From NCBI GenBank assembly GCA_017513095.1, contig JAFWDJ010000007.1, forward strand, positions 1 through 39,732: a DNA stretch of 39,732 bases, in the 5' to 3' direction. The notes under the pieces are model-generated. The model was not told the origin of the DNA. It saw only the letters and a list, made by a program, of their open reading frames with translations, and did no database searches. How positions within the stretch are numbered: the first letter of the stretch is position 1; each line of letters starts with the position of its first letter. The translations under genes were made by a program, and so were the position numbers. Below are positions 7,445 through 15,649 of this stretch, one piece after another. This DNA comes from Clostridia bacterium. Lineage in GTDB: Bacteria > Bacillota > Clostridia > Oscillospirales > RGIG577.

Positions 7445-7888
7445 TTATTTTCTCTGGTCTCCGCCGTCGTATTCGTCCGTGTACTCGCTGTCGTCATACG
7501 ATTCTTCGTCAAAGTCGAAATCGTCGTATGCCTCGTCGGTGCTGTCTGCGGCATAATCGTCGTAATTCTCGTCTGCTTCTTCGTTAGACCGTTCGAGCTG
7601 CTCTCTCTGAGTTCTCGTCACAGCCGGAGCGGCGTCAAGCACCGTAAGAGCGTTTCTTACGAAATCAAGACGAACTCTATCACGTCCGCATTCGATAGTG
7701 ATGATATCGTCCTTTATCTTGATAACTCGTCCAACCACGCCGCCTGCGCTTTGAACCTTATCGCCGCGTTTGATGTTCTTCCTCATTTCATTGATCTCTT
7801 TCTGCTTCCTTTGCTGAGGTCTTATCATAAGGAAATACATAACAACCACAATAAGTATCAGCGGAATAAACGCTTGGAAATTTTCCAT
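7445..7888 (-). CDS. yajC: preprotein translocase subunit YajC with acidic tail
   Basis: Residues 1-90 are a standard YajC: one N-terminal membrane helix (FIPLILIVVVMYFLMI), the conserved 'RPQQRKQKE' and the cytoplasmic KOW-like part 'KRGDKVQSAGGVVGRVIKI'. YajC associates with SecDF at the Sec translocon. The final about 45 residues are an extra low-complexity Asp/Glu/Tyr-rich tail (for example DEAYDDFDFDEESYDD), making the protein longer than most members (about 85-115 residues). AGGAGGTG precedes the ATG. It lies 106 bp downstream of tgt, a common bacterial neighbour (tgt-yajC-secDF), but secDF does not follow here. Confidence 0.93.
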   Translation of the reverse strand: MENFQAFIPLILIVVVMYFLMIRPQQRKQKEINEMRKNIKRGDKVQSAGGVVGRVIKIKDDIITIECGRDRVRLDFVRNALTVLDAAPAVTRTQREQLERSNEEADENYDDYAADSTDEAYDDFDFDEESYDDSEYTDEYDGGDQRK

Positions 7889-7993
7889 ATTTTTTTAATA
7901 CACCTCCTAAACTACTTGAGTATTTATTATATTAAACTTTTTAAATAATAGCAATAATTATTTTCGATTTTCCTAAAAAAAGATGATGCGCGC

Positions 7994-9124
7994 TTAGATT
8001 CGTCTGCCAAGGAGCTCTGTATTTTGCCTTTTGAACTCCGAAAACGTCCCGTTTTCAATCGAACGGCGTATTTTTTCCATAAAGCTGTTGTAAAAATAGA
8101 GGTTGTGCATAACCGCAAGTCTTAGCGCAAGTATCTCGCCCGCCTTGAAAAGATGGTGAAGATATGCGCGGCTGAAATTTTTGCATACATGGCAGTCGCA
8201 CTGCGCATCAACCGGCGAATCGTCAAGCGTGTGCTTCGCGTTATGTATGTTCATAACGCCCTGTGAAGTGAAAAGATGCCCGTGGCGCGCGTTTCTTGCC
8301 GGCAGCACGCAGTCGAAAAAGTCTATGCCCCGGTCCACGGCCTCCAGGATATTTACCGGAGTCCCTACGCCCATAAGGTATCGCGGCCTGTCCTTCGGCG
8401 CGTAAGGCTCGACCTCTTCAACGACCTCGTACATCGTTTCGGTGGGCTCTCCCACGGCAAGCCCGCCTATGGCGTATCCGTCAAGGTCAAACTCGGCGAT
8501 GCGTTTCATGTTCTCGATGCGCAGATCGATATAAGTCGCGCCCTGATTTATGCCGAACAGCATCTGATGCGGATTTACCGTCTCCCCCGACGCATTGAGC
8601 TCGCCCAGCTTTTTTACGCACCGCTCAAGCCAGCGCACCGTTCTCTCATGCGACGCCTTTGCATAATTATACTCGGCCGGATTCTCCACGCATTCGTCGA
8701 ACGCCATAGCAATCGTCGAGCCGAGATTCGACTGAATCTCTATGCTCTCCTCGGGCCCCATGAAGAGCTTTCTCCCGTCTATGTGCGACGAAAAATATAC
8801 GCCCTCCTCCTTGATATTGCGAAGCTTCGCAAGCGAAAACACCTGAAATCCGCCGCTGTCGGTAAGAATGGGGCGATCCCAGTTCATGAACTTGTGAAGG
8901 CCGCCCAAATCACGTATTACTTCGTCCCCGGGACGAAGCTTCAGGTGATACGTATTTGAAAGCTCCACCTGACAGCCGATATCCTTAAGATCGAACGAGG
9001 AAAGACCGCCCTTTATCGCCGCCTGCGTGCCAACGTTCATGAACACGGGCGTATGAATTGCGCCGTGAACGGTATGAAATTCTCCCAGACGCGCACGTCC
9101 CTGTGTCGCAATGATTTCGAACAT
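7994..9124 (-). CDS. tgt: tRNA-guanine transglycosylase
   Basis: A 376-residue TIM-barrel enzyme that exchanges the wobble guanine of tRNAs with GUN anticodons for preQ1, on the way to queuosine. The general acid/base D89 (LTDSGGFQVFSL) and nucleophile D271 (FDCVLPARNARHG) are present. The zinc site is C309-x-C311-x2-C314 with H340. Length is normal. It has its own promoter at 9164-9191. QueA, which acts next in the pathway, is encoded 1.4 kb upstream on the same strand, separated by the flavodoxin/DUF3793 operon. Of the two tRNAs in this window with GUN/GNN-type anticodons, tRNA-Asp (GTC) is a natural substrate. Confidence 0.97.
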   Translation of the reverse strand: MFEIIATQGRARLGEFHTVHGAIHTPVFMNVGTQAAIKGGLSSFDLKDIGCQVELSNTYHLKLRPGDEVIRDLGGLHKFMNWDRPILTDSGGFQVFSLAKLRNIKEEGVYFSSHIDGRKLFMGPEESIEIQSNLGSTIAMAFDECVENPAEYNYAKASHERTVRWLERCVKKLGELNASGETVNPHQMLFGINQGATYIDLRIENMKRIAEFDLDGYAIGGLAVGEPTETMYEVVEEVEPYAPKDRPRYLMGVGTPVNILEAVDRGIDFFDCVLPARNARHGHLFTSQGVMNIHNAKHTLDDSPVDAQCDCHVCKNFSRAYLHHLFKAGEILALRLAVMHNLYFYNSFMEKIRRSIENGTFSEFKRQNTELLGRRI

Positions 9125-9163
9125 TTTTTCCTCCGCCGGTCTTTATCTCTTTCGTCTTATATA

Positions 9164-9191
9164 AGTATACCATAAATTCGGCGTTTATCAA
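9164..9191 (-). promoter_or_regulatory. extended -10 promoter of tgt
   Basis: The -35 TTGATA (9186-9191), a 16-bp spacer ending in TGG and the -10 TATACT (9164-9169) form an extended -10 promoter on the minus strand, 40 bp before the tgt start. Confidence 0.75.
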
Positions 9192-9206
9192 CAAAATACG
9201 CGCAAA

Positions 9207-9240
9207 AAAACACACGCGAAACGTGTGCCGCGTGTGTTTT
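9207..9240 (-). terminator. terminator of the DUF3793-flavodoxin operon
   Basis: Perfect 12-bp inverted repeat AAAACACACGCG (9207-9218) / CGCGTGTGTTTT (9229-9240) with a 10-nt loop and a T-run on the minus strand. It lies 17 bp after the flavodoxin stop. Confidence 0.9.
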
Positions 9241-9257
9241 CGGGGTTTGACGCCGTT

Positions 9258-9686
9258 TTATGAAAGCGACCTGCCGAGCGCCGCGCATTCATCTTTTGCC
9301 TGCGCATCGGGCGCGTCGTTGCAGATAACGAAATCGCATGCCATATCCGCTCCCGCCGCTTTGCATTCGGCTTCCCAGTTTCTCATCCATTCGCCGTCGC
9401 CCCAGCCGTAAGAGCCGAACAGCGCAATTCTTTTGCCTCCGAGTCTGCCGCGGCATTCGTCAAACAGAGGCTGCATCTCGGTCTCCTCCAGCACCTCCGC
9501 GCCCATTGAGGGACAGCCGAAGGCAATCGCGTCAAACGTGTCGATCATCGACGCGTTAAAACCGCCGTCGGATATATTAAATAAAGAAACCTCGGCTCCG
9601 GCCGACTTTGCACCTTCGGCAACGCTCGACGCCATCTGCGCTGTATTCCCCGTACCGCTCCAAAACACTACCGCTACCTTGCTCAT
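9258..9686 (-). CDS. flavodoxin
   Basis: A 142-residue short-chain flavodoxin, an FMN-carrying electron carrier that often replaces ferredoxin when iron is scarce. The phosphate-binding loop is near the N-terminus (FWSGTGNTAQMA). The FMN-stacking loops 'FGCPSMGAEVLEE' and 'FGSYGWGDGEWM' are in place. The ATG of MSKVAV is chosen because AAGGAGAG lies at proper distance; an ATG three codons earlier almost touches it. It is the second gene of an operon with a DUF3793 protein, a pairing common in clostridia near iron-uptake genes. That fits iron-responsive control through the dyads at 10363-10432. Confidence 0.93.
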   Translation of the reverse strand: MSKVAVVFWSGTGNTAQMASSVAEGAKSAGAEVSLFNISDGGFNASMIDTFDAIAFGCPSMGAEVLEETEMQPLFDECRGRLGGKRIALFGSYGWGDGEWMRNWEAECKAAGADMACDFVICNDAPDAQAKDECAALGRSLS

Positions 9687-9721
9687 TATAAACATCTCTC
9701 CTTTATAATAATACTTTTATG

Positions 9722-10273
9722 TCAGGCAGCCACGGTAAGCTGCAAAACAGACCTTCCCTCACGCCAAAGCCGCGCATATATCTCCCTGCATTTGTGTATG
9801 CGCTCAAACAGCTTCCGCGTCTCGCACACGTTGCAGTATACCTTCCAATAACCGCACAGCTTGCAGTTCTTGCCGCCGTATTTGATGAATCCCAAAACGT
9901 CCTCGAGCGGATACCCCAAAAATATGCCTATCTCGTGAGGGAAACCGCCGCTTGTTTGAAGCCGCTCCTTTAACCGTTCAATGGCGTATGCCATATCGGC
10001 ATTCTCATAACCGCAGCGCATAAGAAATTCCCCGACACCGCGCTTTTTCAAATCGGCGTCAAGACACGATTCTCTGTAAACGTAAACAAGCGCATTGCCA
10101 TCGGAATGCTTCAAAATCGTAAGAAAAATACCCTTATCGTTAAAATGCGAATTAAGCGTTTCGAGCTTTAGCGAAAAATCCTTTTCACAGTCGGTCTTTA
10201 TCGTAAAAACGCTTGCCGTCTTCAGCGAAGCAAGCGTGGGCGCGCAATGCTTTATAAGACATTCTTCGAGCAT
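9722..10273 (-). CDS. DUF3793 family protein
   Basis: A 183-residue protein of the DUF3793 family. Conserved parts are the N-terminal 'HCAPTLASLKTASVF', the central 'GVGEFLMRCGY', 'FPHEIGIFLGYPLEDVLGFI' and a C-terminal four-cysteine cluster C137-x2-C140-x6-C147-x2-C150 that could bind a metal or iron-sulfur centre. Biochemical function is unknown. Its genes are typically found with flavodoxin and ferrous-iron transport genes, so a role in iron homeostasis is inferred from context. SD TAAGGAG precedes the ATG by 6 nt. The flavodoxin gene follows after 35 bp. Confidence 0.88.
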   Translation of the reverse strand: MLEECLIKHCAPTLASLKTASVFTIKTDCEKDFSLKLETLNSHFNDKGIFLTILKHSDGNALVYVYRESCLDADLKKRGVGEFLMRCGYENADMAYAIERLKERLQTSGGFPHEIGIFLGYPLEDVLGFIKYGGKNCKLCGYWKVYCNVCETRKLFERIHKCREIYARLWREGRSVLQLTVAA

Positions 10274-10362
10274 TCTTTTCTCCTTATATAAATAGTATTT
10301 AATTCTATTCTTCTCCGGCTTCGTTCGTATTATTACATGAATTTAAAACCGAAGCGATTATT

Positions 10363-10378
10363 GTTAGTTATAACTAAC
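10363..10378. promoter_or_regulatory. operator-like palindrome, copy 1
   Basis: A perfect 16-bp palindrome with half-sites GTTAGT (10363-10368) and ACTAAC (10373-10378) around TATA, 90 bp upstream of the DUF3793 gene. The same half-sites recur 54 bp further upstream. Confidence 0.7.
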
Positions 10379-10389
10379 TTATTTCGATA

Positions 10390-10415
10390 ATAAAAAGCGA
10401 TCTCTCGCTTTTTAT
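10390..10415 (-). terminator. terminator of the SpoIID-like / queA operon
   Basis: Perfect 11-bp inverted repeat ATAAAAAGCGA (10390-10400) / TCGCTTTTTAT (10405-10415) with a 4-nt loop and a T-run on the minus strand. It lies 70 bp after the queA stop, between the two operator-like palindromes. Confidence 0.85.
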
Positions 10416-10416
10416 A

Positions 10417-10432
10417 GTTAGTATCAACTAAC
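10417..10432. promoter_or_regulatory. operator-like palindrome, copy 2
   Basis: Half-sites GTTAGT (10417-10422) and ACTAAC (10427-10432) around ATCA. The dyad extends outward to TTATAGTTAGT / ACTAACTATAA (10412-10437). Its centre is 54 bp from copy 1, close to five helical turns, so bound dimers would lie on the same face of the DNA. Confidence 0.7.
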
Positions 10433-10485
10433 TATAATTTAATATAAAACACCTGACGTGTCAAGTGTTTTAAGTAATTTTTTAA

Positions 10486-11535
10486 TTATTCAATAAACAT
10501 GGCGTCCCCGAAAGAGAAAAATCTGTATCCGAGCCTTACCGCCTCCTCGTAGGCGTGTTTTGTATTCTCAAGCGAGGAAAACGCGCTTACAAGCATCATA
10601 AGTGTGCTTTTCGGCAGATGAAAATTCGTTATAAGTGCATCGACGGCCTTAAATTTATACGGAGGGTATATAAAAATATCTGTTTCCCTGCTTTGCGGGA
10701 TTATGCGGCCGCCTTCGTCGGCGCACGATTCGAGCGTCCGCGCCGAAGTGGTGCCCACGGACACGATGCGTCCCCCGTTCTCTCTCGCCGCGTTTATAGC
10801 GTCAGCCGCTTCCTTCGTAAGCTCGAACCACTCGGAGTGCATTTTGTGCTCAAGCACGTTTTCAACGCTCACCGGCCGGAAAGTGCCCACTCCGACGTGA
10901 AGCGTGACGTAAACTGTTTTTATGCCCTTTTTCTCGATTTTTGACAGAAGCTCCTTCGTAAAATGAAGTCCCGCCGTCGGCGCGGCGGCCGAGCCCTTTA
11001 CCTCGGAGTAGACCGTCTGATAACGCTCGCGGTCCGTAAGCTTTTCCTTTATATAATGAGGCAGCGGCATCTCGCCCGTTCTTTCTATAGCGGCGGCAAC
11101 GTCGCCGTCCGGCGAAGAAAGCCTGACAACGCGTCCGCCGTCCTCGGTGCGCCGGAGCACTTCGGCCGTAAGGCCGCCGTCGCCGAAGTTTATGGTATGT
11201 CCCTCGCGCACGCGCTTGCCCGGACGAATCAGCGTCTCCCACACGTCGTCGCCGTAGGGCTTTAAAAGAAGCATTTCAACGCTGCCCCCGCTTCCCTGCT
11301 TTTTGCCGTAAAGCCTGGCCGGAATAACGCGCGTATTGTTCAAAACGAGCACGTCGTTCGGCTTTAAATAATCAAGAACATCGTAAAAATGCCTGTGCTC
11401 AAGCTCGCCTGTCGCTTTGTCCATATGAAGAAGCCTTGACGACTGTCTGTCGGCAAGCGGACGCTGCGCTATAAGCTCCTCGGGCAGATAATAATCAAAA
11501 TCGCTGACCGCGTATTTGGGTATAAGTCTGTTCAT
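10486..11535 (-). CDS. queA: S-adenosylmethionine:tRNA ribosyltransferase-isomerase
   Basis: A 349-residue QueA that transfers and rearranges the ribosyl part of SAM onto preQ1-modified tRNA to give epoxyqueuosine. Diagnostic segments are '[22 protein letters not shown]' near the N-terminus (first 20 residues of the motif shown in family alignments), '[13 protein letters not shown]', '[13 protein letters not shown]' and 'VGVGTFRPV', and near the end '[19 protein letters not shown]'. Length matches the family. It lies 22 bp after the SpoIID-like gene and is followed by a terminator. Together with tgt it gives two consecutive steps of queuosine synthesis; preQ1 synthesis genes are not in the window. 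Confidence 0.97.
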   Translation of the reverse strand: MNRLIPKYAVSDFDYYLPEELIAQRPLADRQSSRLLHMDKATGELEHRHFYDVLDYLKPNDVLVLNNTRVIPARLYGKKQGSGGSVEMLLLKPYGDDVWETLIRPGKRVREGHTINFGDGGLTAEVLRRTEDGGRVVRLSSPDGDVAAAIERTGEMPLPHYIKEKLTDRERYQTVYSEVKGSAAAPTAGLHFTKELLSKIEKKGIKTVYVTLHVGVGTFRPVSVENVLEHKMHSEWFELTKEAADAINAARENGGRIVSVGTTSARTLESCADEGGRIIPQSRETDIFIYPPYKFKAVDALITNFHLPKSTLMMLVSAFSSLENTKHAYEEAVRLGYRFFSFGDAMFIE

Positions 11536-11557
11536 TTAATAATGCGCTCTTTTCCTG

Positions 11558-13201
11558 TCAGTTTAAAACGTCGATTACGGTGCCTTTAAAATAGTGCGTG
11601 AGAATCTGTTCAAAATTATATCCCTGAAGCGCCATGCCCTTCGCGCCCTCCTGACTCATTCCCACGTTGTTTCCGAAGCCCGTTCCCGTTATTGTATACG
11701 TGTCGCCGCTTCCGCCCGTTCTCGACACGGTCTGATTGCCGCTTTGCGTCATAACGCTTACGGCGTCTTTATTCATCTGCGTAACCTCGCCGCTTCCGCT
11801 GATAACGGACGCCGTGAACGCGCCTACGGCGATATTGCTTGTCCCGCCCGAGCTTTTTGCGTATACCGACGACGCTCCGCCGCCCGAGCCCGTTATCGTA
11901 AAGCGCTGCGAATGAACGTAAGGCGACAGCTTGATGCGCGCCGTCTCTTTCGTTATCGTCACGGTCTTTCCTTCCGTATCGACAGCCGTTACCGCGTAAA
12001 CGTTTCCCGCATCGGTGAATTTGCTCACATAAAAGCTTTCAATCTCGCCTATGTCATATCCGCCCGCAACGAGCTTTGCCCTTACCTCCTCTTTCGTAAG
12101 AGTCGTTGACCATCTGCCGTAAGTCGCTTTGTCAAGATCCTCATACGGCGACTCGACGGCTACGAGATACGGCACGGCCGCAAACCAGACGTTTTCGGCG
12201 TTTTCCGTATATCCTCCGCTTGACGCGTGATAGTAAAGCTCGGCAAGCTTGCCGCCGTATGTAAGCACCATGCTGTCGGTCTGGTCCACGGCCGCATCGG
12301 AATTCGCGCCCGCCTTGGCCGTTCCTCCGTAGACCTGGCAGTGCGTACCGTCACAGACCATGAAGCCCTCGGATTTATGCTTGTTTATATTCTGATAAAG
12401 ATAATTCCTTGCGGCCACCGCCTGCGCCTTCAATGCCTCAACGGGCCAGCCGTTGCTCATTTCGTAGGGCACGACGCCCTTTAAATAATCCTGCACCGAA
12501 ACCATATTTATAAGGTTAAGCTTGCCGGAGGAATTGCGGTACATAAGAAAGCTGCCAAAGTATTCGGTGCTGCCGTTCTTCATTTTCGGCTTCGTCCCGT
12601 GATTTGCGGGTGACAAGTAAAACGAGTTGACACCGTTTATTTCAAGCTCGAATATTATCTTCTGAGTATTCATGTCTATTACGGAGAATCCGTAGGCTGT
12701 GCCGCCCGCGCCCGATGAGCCGACGCCCGTATTTTCGGTATATTCCGCCGCCGCGTCGTTTGCCGCGTTTATCGTCGTAAAGCTTCCGAAGCGCGCCCTG
12801 TACGCGCCGTCAACGTAGGCGACGAATCCGCCGAGCGGCGCCGCCGCGTTATATGCCTCGTTCTGCGAGCCGTAGGCTGCGTCGAGCTGAACGTGATATG
12901 CTCCGATGTCCGTTCCCGACGAAAGCGCGTTGTTCGATATGCTGTAACTCTTATCGTTTGCCACGGCAACGTAGCGCGCGCCCGATTCATAGACGATTTT
13001 CGCGTTGTCGCCCGAGTCGAGATATCCGAAGCTCATGCCGCCGTCGTCATAAAAGACGTTATAGCTGTCTTTTGCCTCGCTTCCGTATATAAGGCCCACC
13101 TTGGCGGTCATATTCTTCTTATAATCAAGCGCAAAAGCCGAAGGCAGCGCCATTGTCAAAATCACTGTTATGCATAACAGCACTGAGATTATCTTCTTCA
13201 T
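11558..13201 (-). CDS. secreted SpoIID/LytB-family protein with SPOR-like segment
   Basis: A 547-residue exported protein. Signal peptide 1-24 (ends PSAFA). Residues about 124-155 look like a SPOR-type repeat (GGFVAYVDGAYRARFGSF). The SpoIID core spans about 215-345 with 'VPYEMS' (244-249), 'AVAARNYLY', 'HCQVYGG' (287-293) and 'HASSGGYTE' (325-333), and the C-terminal family signature 'GNNVGMSQEGAKGMA' is near residue 515. SpoIID-type enzymes are lytic transglycosylases acting on denuded glycan strands. It is larger than the canonical sporulation SpoIID (about 340 residues) and lacks that gene's neighbours, so it may be a LytB-like vegetative paralogue. It is transcribed divergently from the lysine operon. 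Confidence 0.88.
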   Translation of the reverse strand: MKKIISVLLCITVILTMALPSAFALDYKKNMTAKVGLIYGSEAKDSYNVFYDDGGMSFGYLDSGDNAKIVYESGARYVAVANDKSYSISNNALSSGTDIGAYHVQLDAAYGSQNEAYNAAAPLGGFVAYVDGAYRARFGSFTTINAANDAAAEYTENTGVGSSGAGGTAYGFSVIDMNTQKIIFELEINGVNSFYLSPANHGTKPKMKNGSTEYFGSFLMYRNSSGKLNLINMVSVQDYLKGVVPYEMSNGWPVEALKAQAVAARNYLYQNINKHKSEGFMVCDGTHCQVYGGTAKAGANSDAAVDQTDSMVLTYGGKLAELYYHASSGGYTENAENVWFAAVPYLVAVESPYEDLDKATYGRWSTTLTKEEVRAKLVAGGYDIGEIESFYVSKFTDAGNVYAVTAVDTEGKTVTITKETARIKLSPYVHSQRFTITGSGGGASSVYAKSSGGTSNIAVGAFTASVISGSGEVTQMNKDAVSVMTQSGNQTVSRTGGSGDTYTITGTGFGNNVGMSQEGAKGMALQGYNFEQILTHYFKGTVIDVLN

Positions 13202-13265
13202 ATAAATATCGCCTCGATTCAGACAGAAGCCGAAAACGGATTTTTCGAAAAATTTTATAAAGTAA

Positions 13266-13294
13266 TTGACAGCTTAAAAAAATAATGCTACATT
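13266..13294 (+). promoter_or_regulatory. promoter of the lysine operon
   Basis: A perfect -35 TTGACA (13266-13271), 17-bp spacer and -10 TACATT (13289-13294), about 30 bp upstream of the riboswitch. The AT-rich TATATAG stretch just behind makes the exact -10 uncertain. Confidence 0.6.
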
Positions 13295-13326
13295 ATATAG
13301 TAATAATATGAAAACAGCATATATTT

Positions 13327-13489
13327 GATAGAGGTGCGTTTTTTATCAGTACTCGCGTACGGATACCGAAAAATCATACGATGCGACGAAAGGAAGGAAC
13401 GCCGAAGGGGATGCTTTTTTCGGACGCATTGCCCTGGGTGCACGGTAAATAACCGTGCAACTGTCATCAAAAATTGATGGAGAGCTATC
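13327..13489 (+). ncRNA. lysine riboswitch (L-box)
   Basis: All conserved L-box blocks appear in order: GATAGAGGTGCG (13327-13338), the GAAAGGAAGGA turn, GCCGAAGGGG, CTGGGTGCA, ACTGTCATC with its partner GATGG, and the closing AGAGCTATC (13481-13489), which pairs with the initial GATAGAGG region. It is the lysine-binding aptamer upstream of asd-dapA-dapB and should shut the operon off when lysine is plentiful. The 70 nt after the aptamer form the expression platform ending in the terminator at 13560. Confidence 0.95.
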
Positions 13490-13559
13490 AGCTTCTGTTT
13501 TTTGTGTCGTTTGCCGCGGTTTTTTGCGGTATTACGGTTTACATTTTACAGTAAAGCCG

Positions 13560-13585
13560 CCGGTTTTTCAACCGGTTTTTTTATT
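13560..13585 (+). terminator. riboswitch-controlled terminator
   Basis: Stem CCGGTT (13560-13565) / AACCGG (13570-13575) with a TTTC loop, followed by seven T and ATTATT. It lies 70 nt after the aptamer and 77 nt before the asd start. The preceding GCCGCGG/GCCGCCGG and TTTAC/GTAAA stretches can form competing pairings expected of an antiterminator. Confidence 0.8.
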
Positions 13586-13661
13586 ATTAAAGTTCAAATA
13601 ATGCGGTAATTTGTGTTACTTGCGCAAGTCGCCGCCAAAGAATAACGTTGGAGGGTCAATT

Positions 13662-14663
13662 ATGAAAAAGTACAATGTAGCGGTAGTCGGCGCGACCGGC
13701 ATGGTAGGAAGAACCTTTTTAAAGGTATTGGAGGAAAAACAGCTCCCCGTTGAGAATTACTATCTTTTCTCCTCTTATCGCTCGGCAGGCAAAAAGATTG
13801 AATTCATGGGTAAGGAATACACCGCGATCGAGCTTACCGAAACCGCAATGGACGGCAAAAACATAGATATCGCGCTCTTCTCCGCAGGCGGCAGCACGAG
13901 CGAGAAGTTCGCGCCCATCTTTGCGAAAAAAGGCGCCGTAGTTATCGACAATTCCTCGGCATGGCGCATGAATCCCGAGGTGCCGCTCGTTGTTCCGGAG
14001 GTAAACCCCGACGACTTAAAGTGGCACAAGGGCATAATAGCAAACCCCAACTGCTCCACCATTCAGGCCGTGGTAGCGTTAAAGCCGCTTGACGACAAGT
14101 ACGGCATAAAGCGAATAGTATATTCGACGTATCAGGCCGTATCCGGCGCGGGCCTCGCAGGCTGGATGGACCTCGAAGAGGGTCAGAAGGGCAATCCCCC
14201 CAAGAAGTTCGCACACCCCATTTACAACAACTGCCTCCCCCACATCGACGTATTCTTAGAGAACGGATACACGAAGGAAGAGGAAAAGATGATAAAGGAA
14301 ACGAGAAAGATACTCGGCCGCCCCGACCTCAAGGTTACGGCGACCACGGTAAGAGTTCCCGTATTCAACAGCCATTCCGAATCGATAAACGTAGAGTTCG
14401 AGCGTCCGTTCGATCTTGCTGAGTTAAAGGATATCCTCACCAAAGCTCCCGGCGTAGTCGTAGAGGACGATCCCGCAAACAACGTTTATCCCCTCGCAAT
14501 AAACGCAACGGGCCACGACGAGGTATTCGTAGGCAGAATCCGCCGCGACGAATCCGTCGACAACGGCATCAATATGTGGGTAGTTGCCGACAACATCAGA
14601 AAGGGCGCAGCAAGCAACGCCGTACAGATTGCCGAGACCATGATAAAGAACGGCATAATCTAA
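13662..14663 (+). CDS. asd: aspartate-semialdehyde dehydrogenase
   Basis: A 333-residue enzyme that reduces aspartyl phosphate to aspartate semialdehyde, the entry to lysine, threonine and methionine synthesis. The NADP-binding loop is VGATGMVG (9-16) and the catalytic cysteine is C131 in ANPNCSTIQ. 'YQAVSGAG' and the C-terminal 'VRVPVFNSHSESINVEF' are family signatures. The ATG after GGAGGG is chosen; a longer frame starting 17 codons upstream has no ribosome binding site. First gene of the riboswitch-controlled operon. No aspartokinase gene is in the operon. Confidence 0.97.
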   Translation: MKKYNVAVVGATGMVGRTFLKVLEEKQLPVENYYLFSSYRSAGKKIEFMGKEYTAIELTETAMDGKNIDIALFSAGGSTSEKFAPIFAKKGAVVIDNSSAWRMNPEVPLVVPEVNPDDLKWHKGIIANPNCSTIQAVVALKPLDDKYGIKRIVYSTYQAVSGAGLAGWMDLEEGQKGNPPKKFAHPIYNNCLPHIDVFLENGYTKEEEKMIKETRKILGRPDLKVTATTVRVPVFNSHSESINVEFERPFDLAELKDILTKAPGVVVEDDPANNVYPLAINATGHDEVFVGRIRRDESVDNGINMWVVADNIRKGAASNAVQIAETMIKNGII

Positions 14664-14733
14664 GCAGTTTTTAAATATAATTTAAGGCTGTATTTTTAGA
14701 TTTCTCTATAAATCTTTAAAAAGGAGAAAAAAC

Positions 14734-15621
14734 ATGAAAAAGACAATTTTCAAGGGAGCGGGCGTCGCTATCGTCACTCCCTTCACCGAAGACGGAATAA
14801 ACTTTAAGGAGCTCGGCCGCCTCATTGACTTCAACATAGCCGGCGGCACCGACGCAATCATAATCTGCGGCACTACCGGCGAAGCCGCAACGATGAACGA
14901 CGAGGAGCACAAGGCGGCGATAAGCTTTGCCGTAGAACATACGAACAAGCGCATACCCGTTATCGCGGGCACCGGCTCCAACGATACGGCATATTCCATA
15001 GAGCTTTCAAAGTATGCAGAGAGTGCGGGCGCGGACGGCCTTCTCATGGTAACGCCCTACTACAACAAGACCACCCAGAAGGGTCTCGTTAAGCACTTCA
15101 TGCGCATTGCCGATTCGGTTAATACGCCGATAATCGTTTACAACGTACCGAGCCGCACGGGCCTCAATATCCAGCCCAAAACGTATCTCGAGCTTTCAAA
15201 GCATCCGAATATCGTTGCGACGAAGGAAGCGAACTCAAACATCGCAGAGATTGCCAATACGCGCCATTTATGCGGCGACGAGCTCAATATGTACTCGGGC
15301 AACGACGATCAGATAGTGCCTATCCTCTCTTTGGGCGGCATCGGCGTTATCTCCGTTCTCTCTAATGTTCTGCCCCGTCAGACGCACGACATTTGCCGGC
15401 TTTTCTTCGACGGCAAAATAAAGGAAAGCGCAGCTCTGCAGCTTGAAATGATGGACCTTGTGGGCGCGCTCTTCTGCGAGACCAACCCCATCCCCGTTAA
15501 GACCGCGCTTGGTCTCATGGGATATGACGTAGGCCCGCTTCGCATGCCGCTTTGCGAAATGGAAGGCGCAAATCTTGAGAGACTCAAGACCGCGCTTAAG
15601 AACGCAGGCGTTTTAAAGTAA
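14734..15621 (+). CDS. dapA: 4-hydroxy-tetrahydrodipicolinate synthase
   Basis: A 295-residue TIM-barrel aldolase condensing pyruvate with aspartate semialdehyde. The Schiff-base lysine is K164 (ATKEAN), the proton-relay tyrosine is Y136 (YNVPSRTG), and '[10 protein letters not shown]' (45-54) and 'VTPYYNK' are the usual signatures. AAGGAGAAAAAAC precedes the ATG. It lies 70 bp after asd and 28 bp before dapB. Confidence 0.97.
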   Translation: MKKTIFKGAGVAIVTPFTEDGINFKELGRLIDFNIAGGTDAIIICGTTGEAATMNDEEHKAAISFAVEHTNKRIPVIAGTGSNDTAYSIELSKYAESAGADGLLMVTPYYNKTTQKGLVKHFMRIADSVNTPIIVYNVPSRTGLNIQPKTYLELSKHPNIVATKEANSNIAEIANTRHLCGDELNMYSGNDDQIVPILSLGGIGVISVLSNVLPRQTHDICRLFFDGKIKESAALQLEMMDLVGALFCETNPIPVKTALGLMGYDVGPLRMPLCEMEGANLERLKTALKNAGVLK

Positions 15622-15649
15622 ATAAGCCTTTACCAAAGGATGTGAAAAT

